Of a stretch of 64,000 nucleotides of DNA, positions 56,617 through 64,000 are shown piece by piece; within the stretch, counting starts at the first letter, position 1, and each line of letters opens with the position of its first letter. The stretch comes from Anthostomella pinea. Its lineage: Eukaryota; Ascomycota; Sordariomycetes; Xylariales; Xylariaceae. Both the position numbers and the translations under genes were made by a program. The DNA is taken from NCBI GenBank assembly GCA_963556695.1, contig CAUWAG010000008.1, forward strand, positions 1,488,001-1,552,000, given 5' to 3'. The notes beneath the pieces were generated by a model, which saw nothing but the letters and a program-made list of their open reading frames with translations, did no database searches and had not been told where the DNA came from.

Positions 56617-58622
56617 ATGGTCTATTGTGGAAAGGCGTCTCAAGGCTGCCAGAGCTGTCGGACCAGACGTATCAAAGTGCGTACCGGCCATTCCTCTCTG
56701 CCTCTTTATCTACTCCCATGATCTTCCTGTATCGATCTTCTCGTTAGCCAAGACTATACACCCGCTGCCTTACTTCACTCTCACGCAAGTGGCATACCCG
56801 GCGCCATGAGCTCGGATTACGAAGCTCGCTTGCCTACGTGACTTGGGTCTGCCTTGTTACTTCCGGTCATCCAGGAAGCCGCTTGGCTAACATCTGGTCT
56901 GCAGTGCGACAAGAAGAAGCCAGAATGTTCGCAATGCATTCGGGTGAGCAAGAAATGTCCCGGATACCGAGACCAGCTGTCCCTGATGTTCCGAGATGAG
57001 AGCACCAAGGTCATCCAAAAAGCCCATGCCCAATGGGGCACTTCTGGATCTCCAATCGACGGTGGGCAAGGCTCGTCCTCGGGCTCGCCTTCTAGCCAAA
57101 CGTCCTGGTCTCCTAGCTTTCCCTTGGCTCCGGCCAGCGAGACGCAGAGTCCTTCCGCCGAGTATCCAGCCTCGGCCACCTCGACGACATCCCATTCAAT
57201 GATCCCAGTGAAGCTGCCTCGAAGGGTAGAGCCTAATCTCGACCAACGAGGGCTCTCATTCTACATAAATCGCTACCTCTTGAATCATCCAGACTCGCCG
57301 AGGACGTCAGACGACCTGGCCACATACTGCAATGATGCGGACGCCTCGCAAAGCGTCATGATCGCAGTGGGGCTTGCCGGCATGTCAAATCTGTTGGGGA
57401 ACAAAAGCATGAACTTGACTGCGCGCTCGAAATACGTCACGGCTTTGAAACAGACTGGGCAGCTCGTCGCCAGCGGTGGGAACAGTTTCGCCGCCATCTC
57501 GAAGCCATTGAGATCGATTATCATCTTGGCTCTATTTGAGGTAAGTGATCGCCCCTGACTAGTACTTATACACGTATAGAGTGCTCACAAGGTACAGGTT
57601 GTTCAAGGCAAAGGCTCAAAAGTCAGCCATGGCTCTGCCAATACCCATATCAATGGTGCCGTTGCTCTTTTGCGATCCGTTCTACCCGTCCCCGGCGCGC
57701 CTAATGGCGGTGCCCGTGGCGTACTGCAGTTGATGTTTTCCATGGTACGCCTCTTGGCCCCCTTCTTTGTCTCCTTCCTTCGCATGCTAACAAAAAGCAG
57801 TTCATTCCCGCCCATATGACCGACACGCCTTTGCCGCCGGGATTCTTCGAGTGCCTCGAACTCTGTAAACAACTGCTGCATGGGATACCAGAGAGTTGCT
57901 GTGTTGATTTGGCATTGGTTATCTCCCGCCTCCTTCAGCTGATATCTTTGACTGAGAACACAAAATTTGCAGATGAGCGGCCCAACACGAATGACCTGAT
58001 ACAGCAGCTCTTGATGCTGGAGAACGTATACGATGGACTAGAAAGTCGACTACTGGAAGCATACCCTTTCACGGTGAACCGCGGGGATTATCCGGCCGAA
58101 GCCGTGTTCCGCGGGAAATGGCACTCCTACAGTGAGCTGTGGGGTGCCCGGTTGTGGAACCATTACCGCTGGGCTCGTATCCTCCTCAATCAGATGATCG
58201 TCAAGTTCACGTTCGACTACCCCCACTCAAGCAGCAGATTGATATCGCCGGGGCAGCGGATACGGTGCTACGCCGTCTTGGAGAGAATGGCCGAAGACAT
58301 CCTGGTCAGCACCCCGTCGCACTGGCACCACCCCATCGTCGATACCCCGACGGCGCAAATATTCGAAGCTGTTGGAGCCGGTGGCGCCGGGGCCGTCGGT
58401 CTGCCCAGTCTACTCTGGCACGTCGCCACAGCCGGCTGTGCGCCTAATGTCCCTCCCGAGTTCTGGCAGTGGTCGTACGACATGTTGCAGGTCGTGTGGA
58501 AGGACATGGGGATGCAGCACGCCGTGGCGCTGTCCGATGTCATGAGGGAGCATCGGGCTAAGCTCGATAAAGAGGCACTGGGCACAATGATCAAAGTCGA
58601 GGACGAGGAGAAGGACTGGTGA
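56617..58622 (+). CDS. Zn(II)2Cys6 fungal transcription factor
   Basis: Exons 56617-56676, 56905-57540, 57598-57744 and 57801-58622 give 554 aa. The binuclear zinc cluster starts near residue 11 and is split by the first intron: GCQSCRTRRIK then CDKKKPECSQC and KKCPGY, the six Cys in normal spacing. A Ser/Pro-rich linker follows. The C-terminal part is helical (RGLSFYINRYLL, LRSIIILALFEVVQG, ELWGARLWNHYRWARILLNQM), as in the fungal-specific transcription-factor region (DUF3468-like). It should bind DNA in the nucleus; targets are unknown. No biosynthetic cluster lies next to it. The first intron (228 nt) is longer than the others. Confidence 0.93.
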
Positions 58623-58953
58623 TGGAGACCAGGGGAATAGATGGACGGGTAGACGACGCGACAACGGCTTGTAGCATTAATTGCATGGACCTCCGTGGCA
58701 CGGAGCAACGGAGACTGTATCATCACCGGACGGCGTTTTCTGATTTAGGCACGGCGGAGTATAAAGCACAACTGGCTGGATGCACATTTACAAGCGACAC
58801 ATGTAGCATAATCTATCACCTGCAAAATACAGTAGTAGTAAGGATTCTGATATACATGTTCTATACGTTATGTATCAGTGTGAAGATATTATAATACAAT
58901 CCAAATGCAACTACTACATGGTAACAAATCTCTTAGATTCCCAAGATTATATG
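58623..58953. other. Convergent 3' region, 331 bp
   Basis: Lies between the 3' ends of the zinc-cluster gene and the glucanase gene. AT-rich to the right; no gene. Confidence 0.55.
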
Positions 58954-60228
58954 TTAGATGAGATAGAAGGCTCCGCCAGCCAGAGCCAAGGCGGCGTAGA
59001 CGAAAGAGGAGAACTTCTGGACGGCGGCGACGGCGGCGCCAGTAGCGACGCTGGAGCTGGCCGCAGGGCTGGAGGAGGTACCGGAGCCGGAACCAGAGCC
59101 AGATCCAGAGCCGGAGCCGGAGCTGGAGCTGGAGCCGGAGGTCGAACTACTAGTCGGGGTGGCGCTGGCGCTCATAGTGCCGTTGGAGAAGCCCGTAGCG
59201 GAAGCAGATCCGGACTTGAGGGTGGAGGTAGGCTTGCTAGAGGCGGACGCGGACGCGGAAGAAGAGCTGGTGGAGTTCTCTTTGGGGCAGGAGAGGTCGA
59301 AGCGGGCCTTGGTGCTGAGCGCGTCGGTGATGCCGAACTTCATCTCGTTGGCCGAGTTGGCGTCCTGCAGCGTGTACCAGAAGGCGGTGGTCTGGCCGAA
59401 GAGCTTGCGGCAGCCGACCTCGTCCCAGTAGGTCTTGGCGTTGCTGACGGTGGCGGCGGCCTCGTCCCAGGTCTCGCCGACGTAAGGCCAGCCGGTCTCG
59501 GTCACCCAGACTGGGGTCTTGCCGGCGACGGCCAGGACGGTGTCGTAGGCGCGGTCGAAGAGGGCGGCAGCGTTCTTGATGCTGTTGCCCTGGCCCGTCT
59601 CGTAGTAGGGGAACTCGTTGACGCCGATGAAGTCTGCGGCCTCGATGACGGCCTTGGCGCTAGAGTTGGACCACGCGTCCCACGTGTCGACGTGGCCCAC
59701 GGGGATGCTGGACAGCGGGGTATTGGCGAAGGCTTTCTTGAAGTCGGACATGAAACCGAGGATGACGTCCGGGCCGGCGCCCGTGCCCGCGTCGTTCTTC
59801 CTGCCCGTCGCGCCGTCGCGGTAGAGGTCCTCGCTGCCGATGGAGATGCCGATGACGAGGTCGGTGAAGGCAGTGCCGTGGTTATTGACGGCGGTGGTCA
59901 GGGCCGTGATCTCCTTCTCGATGCTGTCGGTGCCCGAGGCCCAGACGCCGAGCAGCAGGTGGGTCTGGGTGTCGATGGCGGCCTCGAAGGCCTCGATGGG
60001 GTCGACGTCGGTGGAGCCCTGGATGTTGGTGTAAAGGCGAGCCGCGTTGAAGTCGCCAGGGGCGTTGACGAGGTTCTGGGCAGTCTTGAACTCGCCCGCG
60101 AAATCGGCCTTGTGCTTGACCGAGTTGTCGTCAAAGAGGGCGCCCGTGTTGAAGCCCAGGTAGTTCTTGTCGGCCGCGGCGCCCGTGGCGAGAGCGCCGG
60201 CAGCAATAGCGGTGGACGAGAAACGCAT
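58954..60228 (-). CDS. GPI-type GH17 endo-beta-1,3-glucanase
   Basis: One exon of 424 aa; start at 60228 because it begins a signal peptide (MRFSSTAIAAGALATGAAA). The frame is open further upstream but not signal-like. The GH17 catalytic pair is visible: acid/base Glu133 in GISIGSEDLYRD and nucleophile Glu244 in WVTETGWPYVGE. FWYTLQDAN follows near the end of the barrel. A Ser-rich linker with Ser-Gly repeats follows, and the protein ends in a hydrophobic tail (FVYAALALAGGAFYLI), as needed for GPI attachment. It resembles fungal EglC/Bgl2-like wall enzymes that cut or transfer beta-1,3-glucan. It should act at the cell wall or outer membrane face. Confidence 0.95.
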   Translation of the reverse strand: MRFSSTAIAAGALATGAAADKNYLGFNTGALFDDNSVKHKADFAGEFKTAQNLVNAPGDFNAARLYTNIQGSTDVDPIEAFEAAIDTQTHLLLGVWASGTDSIEKEITALTTAVNNHGTAFTDLVIGISIGSEDLYRDGATGRKNDAGTGAGPDVILGFMSDFKKAFANTPLSSIPVGHVDTWDAWSNSSAKAVIEAADFIGVNEFPYYETGQGNSIKNAAALFDRAYDTVLAVAGKTPVWVTETGWPYVGETWDEAAATVSNAKTYWDEVGCRKLFGQTTAFWYTLQDANSANEMKFGITDALSTKARFDLSCPKENSTSSSSASASASSKPTSTLKSGSASATGFSNGTMSASATPTSSSTSGSSSSSGSGSGSGSGSGSGTSSSPAASSSVATGAAVAAVQKFSSFVYAALALAGGAFYLI

Positions 60229-60842
60229 GATGATGGTTTTGGTGGTGGCAGCAAGGTGCGGGAAAAAAGAATGACGAGAAAGAGCGTGTGTTGGTCTGTT
60301 GGATGCTGATAAAAGAGCGACTGTTCCAAAGGATGGAATGAAGGGAGAGACCGTGGTGAATGAGAGAGGGAAAGGAGGAAAAGAGGATAAAACGGGCTTG
60401 CTCCTTGTGATGAATGGAGATGGAGGTGCCCCAGGGGCCAGAGCAGATGGCCAGAGCAGATGGGAGGCCCAGAAGCTGAGCTGGGCCCCTGGGGATGCTG
60501 GGATGGCAGGGATAGATTGAATGGATCGTGGAGATTGGACAGTGGAGGTGGTGGAGGTGGAGCGCGGTGGAGACGCGTTATAGCTGAGAGTCTTGCGGGG
60601 GCTGTGCAGCTGTGATTGGTACATTGGTCTCATGAAGAATAAAGGGGCATTAAGCACGTGATTACCGGCACTACAGTATGTTTCAAGTTCTTAGTACTAC
60701 TACTAAAGGACATTGATGCAAAAACATGGCATCATCTGACTGATCCCGCCTGCTAGCCATAGCTGGTGGCCACCAAAGACTTCATGTTGGTCGTCCCAAA
60801 CATGGCGAAGGAGATGCAAAGAAGGACAACGTCAGCTCCCAT
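60229..60842. other. Promoter of the glucanase gene and intergenic
   Basis: Purine-rich on the plus strand up to about 60530, i.e. a pyrimidine-rich leader for the glucanase. No gene. Confidence 0.5.
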
Positions 60843-61529
60843 CTATCACAGATACCTGCGAAAAAACCCGGCTTCCTGCATCTGCCAGGAGAACTTCGTA
60901 ACGTCATCTACGAACTCGTAACCGCCACACATACCATCAGAGTTATCTCCAAAGAGAAGAAGCAAGGTCCAGGGTTGGTAGGGAGACATCCGCTCTCGCT
61001 GGCTTGCCGGCAGACCAGGAAGGAGTTTCGCGGCATCTTCGCCGCTCATGCTTCGTACCTCTCATGCAACGGGCCGCTCAACACCGCTGTCTACGACTTC
61101 CACTTTGGGCCTCTCCTCGACTTTCTCGGGAAACACCCAGCTCCAGATCCCTCTCTCGTGCGTACAGTGAGCATTCGACTCATCCTTGAGAAGCTCATGG
61201 GTGGGGAGTGACAAGGCCAATTACAGCAGTGGGTTCAGCACGTCTCATACGCTGATGGACTGCGCTTCAAGGTCAACAAGCGGACGTACGAGATCAACTA
61301 CACAGTTGTCGCACCGAGATCTTACCATGAAGTCAACGGAAAGTGTTGCTTTCAGCTCGTGCAGCAAATGTCTGTCGCGCCCATCTACCTTCGTGGCAAG
61401 CCGAAGGGGCACAGGCGCGCACTGGAGGGGCTCAAAGATGCAATCATGCTGGATCACAACAACTGCATGGCGTCTCGCCGAGACGAGTCGAAACCGGCTC
61501 GTAAGCCCATGAATCCCAAGAAGGCGTAA
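60843..61529 (+). pseudogene. Small F-box-like gene broken by one TGA and lacking a start
   Basis: The frame reads FLHLPGELRNVIYELV, the usual opening of fungal F-box-like proteins, then PLSLACRQTRKEFRGIF and VRTVSIRLILEKLMGGE. TGA at 61209-61211 interrupts it. The same frame then stays open for about 105 codons (QQWVQHVSYADGLRFKVNKR, YEINYTVVAPRSYHEVNGK) to TAA at 61529. No in-frame ATG lies in the open stretch upstream, so the start is lost or in an unseen exon. A 30-nt intron removing the TGA would be too short. I take it as a recent pseudogene. Function unknown. Confidence 0.55.
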
Positions 61530-61835
61530 GAACCAGAATCGGCAGGTCTGGCACAAAGAGTCCAAAGAAGAGTACTGCCTGGCGCTCGAAAGTAGGTACA
61601 AAGACTACAGGCGAGAAGTGCTGCAAGTTCATTACTGACAGAAAAGTGTATAGGTAAACATTATGATATTAGGTATAAAAACTATCCCACATGGGGGGCT
61701 GTCCCACATCTAGGTCCCGCCGTTATGAAAGAAGTAAGAGTAGCACCCTCGGGTTCTAAACCGGAAAGGTAGTTCAAGAGAAAAAGACAGAAAGAGAATA
61801 CTCCCCAAGAAATACTTACCTACTGACTGAGATGC
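61530..61835. other. Convergent 3' region, 306 bp
   Basis: AT-richer than its surroundings; 3' ends only, no gene. Confidence 0.5.
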
Positions 61836-63695
61836 TCAGTTCCAATACGCGTAGGCCGGCGTTGCGTCAGGGTTCACGGCCTCGTAAATCCTCCACGTCT
61901 CGCCCAGGAGCCCAAAGTTGATAAGCGCAGGCGGCTCGTCCGGCGTATAGAAAAACGCGTTGACGGCTTCCCAGACATACTCCGGGTAGGCCACCGGCCG
62001 TCGATTATATTCCGTCTCAGTCCGAGTCCGACCGAGGCTCTCGGGGCTGTCGGGGTAGCCGTTGGCATCTCGCCACCTGGGGTTCTCCTGTGGGCTGGTT
62101 TCCAGCGCGCTCATCCGCACGAAGTTGCTGAGTGAATAGTGGCGGAGACGGTCCATTTTAAAGAAGACGTAGCCGCGCCGACGAATGGGGTTGGCTCGCT
62201 CCCTTAGGAAGTCCAGCGGCCGGACAACGTGAGGCGTCACGCGGTTGTCGATGTTATACACGACCCATGCCTCGGTGTCTGCTTCGACATCGTTGTCGTC
62301 AAACGAGCGCGCCGGATCCTTGAACACTTGTCTGCCAGGCTGTTGCGCGAGCTGTCTAAACACACCTCTAAACAAGAAATCCCTGGTCCTTATCCGCCTT
62401 ACACGATACTGGGAAGGACAATATGTTTGACACAACAGCCTCCGCCGGCTGTCAGCGTCCATCTTGAGGGTTTCCGAGAGGAATACTATGCCCTTCGACA
62501 ACAAAACGTCTACCCATTCAAGTTGCGCTAGGCCGTCCTGGAAAATCTCTGGCGGAATTACCTTACCGTAATTCCACCCGGTGTGATCGCGGCCGGCATA
62601 GCGGGCTGTTTGGGACGGGTCGCTAGCCAGAGCGGCGTGATGTTCCAGACCGAGTCGGTACTCTTCGAAGAGAGCTGCCAGGATGAGGAGCCACTGCAGC
62701 CTGAGATACTGATAAATGGTAAAGACTCCCTCAATCTCGCACGAGCTCAGACCCGCCAGAGGCGACTGTGCCGTCCGCCAGCGATTGTAGTCCGCAATTC
62801 TGGCTGGGCGAACTGCATTTGCCGCACGGCCTTGCATGAGGGCGAGGGTATCCTCTGCGAATTGGCGAGTTTTGTTGTCCAGATCGAGAGCGTGGATGAT
62901 TTCCCAATATCCTGTGATCTTGCAAGAGGTATCACATAATGCTTGGAAGCGGTAGAATGCCCTCAGGAGCCTCTCGCGCTCCACGGGGTCGAGATCCACG
63001 GTGCCCCTGATTGGTGACATATTTCGGGCATGAACAGCTATGTTAGACTGTACATCATCTATGTACACGCTTTCGTGAGCGAACGGTGGCGGCGAATGGT
63101 GCGCGAGCGAAGGGTTCAGGCTCAGGGCTTTCCGCGTGAAGTCGTTACTAAAATTCAAAACAGCGGTGCACATTGGCGAGATGCGATTGAGGTTCTGGAA
63201 ACTGTAGAGGACATTTTGGTTAGTGGCGGCGTTCGTGTAATACCTGTCGAACTTTTCGACCTTTCGACTGAACAGCTCCGGGAACGGGTCCGCTCTTAGG
63301 AACTGGGTACGGTTTGCCAAGCGATACTCAATGTCCCACATGGCGTTGCAGGGGTTGGGCATCATGAGAATCGTCAGCAGAAGACGCTGGATCCCGGGTG
63401 AGAAGAGCCTCCGCATGGTGTTCTCCGAGTAGGCTTGGAACCTGGCCAGAGTGGCGGGGGCTGGCACAGGCACGGTAGGGGGTAATCTAGGATCGCCGCC
63501 TTGGGGACCACTAAGGTGTATCCAGTAGTCGAGGAATTCTCTTTGCGTGAGTGCATAGTTGACGATGTCTTCAGGATCACCCAGCTTCTCAGCTGTCTCA
63601 AGGATGAGTTCTAAGGGCAGCTGGGTTGTCCCAGTACCCCCAGTACACCCGGTGGACCGGGGCACTGAAAAGTACTTCTCAATGGGAGTAGCCAT
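61836..63695 (-). CDS. 619-aa F-box-like hypothetical protein
   Basis: A single exon from ATG 63695 to the stop at 61836. The N-terminus reads TQLPLELILETAEKLGDPEDIVNYALTQR, which resembles an F-box-like helix bundle (LPxELxxxI...L...D). The remaining 570 residues are helical and rich in aromatics and Arg (FSNDFTRKALSLN, LLRAFYRFQALCDTSCKITGYWEI, YQYLRLQWLLILAALFEEYRLGLEHH, YVFFKMDRLRHYSLSNFVRM). There is no signal peptide or membrane helix. I recognise no named family beyond the F-box-like start. If real, it may recruit substrates to an SCF ligase, which is inference. The long intact frame supports an expressed gene. Confidence 0.75.
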   Translation of the reverse strand: MATPIEKYFSVPRSTGCTGGTGTTQLPLELILETAEKLGDPEDIVNYALTQREFLDYWIHLSGPQGGDPRLPPTVPVPAPATLARFQAYSENTMRRLFSPGIQRLLLTILMMPNPCNAMWDIEYRLANRTQFLRADPFPELFSRKVEKFDRYYTNAATNQNVLYSFQNLNRISPMCTAVLNFSNDFTRKALSLNPSLAHHSPPPFAHESVYIDDVQSNIAVHARNMSPIRGTVDLDPVERERLLRAFYRFQALCDTSCKITGYWEIIHALDLDNKTRQFAEDTLALMQGRAANAVRPARIADYNRWRTAQSPLAGLSSCEIEGVFTIYQYLRLQWLLILAALFEEYRLGLEHHAALASDPSQTARYAGRDHTGWNYGKVIPPEIFQDGLAQLEWVDVLLSKGIVFLSETLKMDADSRRRLLCQTYCPSQYRVRRIRTRDFLFRGVFRQLAQQPGRQVFKDPARSFDDNDVEADTEAWVVYNIDNRVTPHVVRPLDFLRERANPIRRRGYVFFKMDRLRHYSLSNFVRMSALETSPQENPRWRDANGYPDSPESLGRTRTETEYNRRPVAYPEYVWEAVNAFFYTPDEPPALINFGLLGETWRIYEAVNPDATPAYAYWN

Positions 63696-64000
63696 GGCGA
63701 GGAGGACTAGTGACTAGGCCTTGTCTTACTTACGAATTTCTGTCGAGGTTAGTATAGTGATTATGAGAAATGGTGTTGGTTGGTAACTGGATCATTCACG
63801 AGGGCGTTACCAATACTTGTTTATGTAACATACATGGAGACCTCTTTGAAAGAGAAGTCCTGTATCTAACCTCTTGTAAGAACAAGGACATTGTTATGTT
63901 CTTTATGGCCCTTGCAACAAGGCTTACTACTCGCCGCTCACACTCAAGCAAAGGGTCACTCGCTGGCGTCTGGGCTAATACGCCATTATCCGTCGGCAGG
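63696..64000. other. Upstream flank and window edge
   Basis: Probable promoter of the 619-aa gene. No gene recognised up to the edge. Confidence 0.5.

Noticed and set aside
56617..60228. Zinc-cluster regulator plus glucanase as part of a biosynthetic cluster
   Set aside because: No synthase, oxidase or transporter set lies around them; the neighbours are unrelated genes.
58870..60309. 479-aa Gly/Ala/Val-rich frame opposite the glucanase
   Set aside because: It is the shadow of the GH17 gene on the other strand; the minus-strand frame has catalytic motifs, signal peptide and GPI tail.

Overview
The window is nuclear DNA of a filamentous ascomycete (Pezizomycotina, most likely a Sordariomycete). 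Genes are split by short introns (about 50-90 nt) with GTANGT-like donors and CTNAC-type branch sites. Families typical of these fungi are present: a GNA-1-type G-alpha, DUF3716, DUF6546, DUF6594, RTA1 and Zn(II)2Cys6 proteins. There is no operon structure. I rebuilt splice sites by keeping reading frame and family motifs; no transcript data were available.

Left part (1-16.2 kb): a fragment and a nearly complete copy of an RRM-like gene with a Gln/Asn-rich repeat region broken by one in-frame stop; a DUF3716 Cys-cluster protein whose only internal stop coincides with a possible splice acceptor; an unrecognised 502-aa protein with a C-terminal coiled coil; a DUF1771-Smr protein ending in a CaaX-like box; and a G-alpha gene with a leader intron behind a 4.5-kb gene-free upstream region.

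Accessory part (16.2-32.2 kb): gene-poor. It holds a tRNA-like element with an encoded CCA, a decayed DUF6546 gene, an intact catalase lacking the usual distal Asn, an intact pseudokinase gene (HRD to HLN, DFG to GFG), a likely LTR followed by a strongly AT-rich block that looks RIP-mutated, a DUF6594 pseudogene and a 9-bp minisatellite.

Conserved core (32.2-46.3 kb): CDC123 (eIF2 assembly), CWC21 (spliceosome), a DUF1640/CCDC90 mitochondrial coiled-coil protein, a cytochrome b561-like membrane protein with a long disordered tail, NNF1 (kinetochore), and an NTF2+RRM G3BP-like RNA-binding protein.

Right part (46.3-64 kb): sparser. A Cys-rich single-pass membrane protein, an RTA1-family protein, a Zn(II)2Cys6 regulator, a GPI-type GH17 glucanase, a small F-box-like gene broken by one TGA, and a 619-aa F-box-like protein.

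No multi-gene system is evident. The most notable items are individual: the catalase active-site change, the doubly inactivated but intact kinase, the stop/acceptor coincidence in the DUF3716 gene and the CaaX-like end of the Smr protein.
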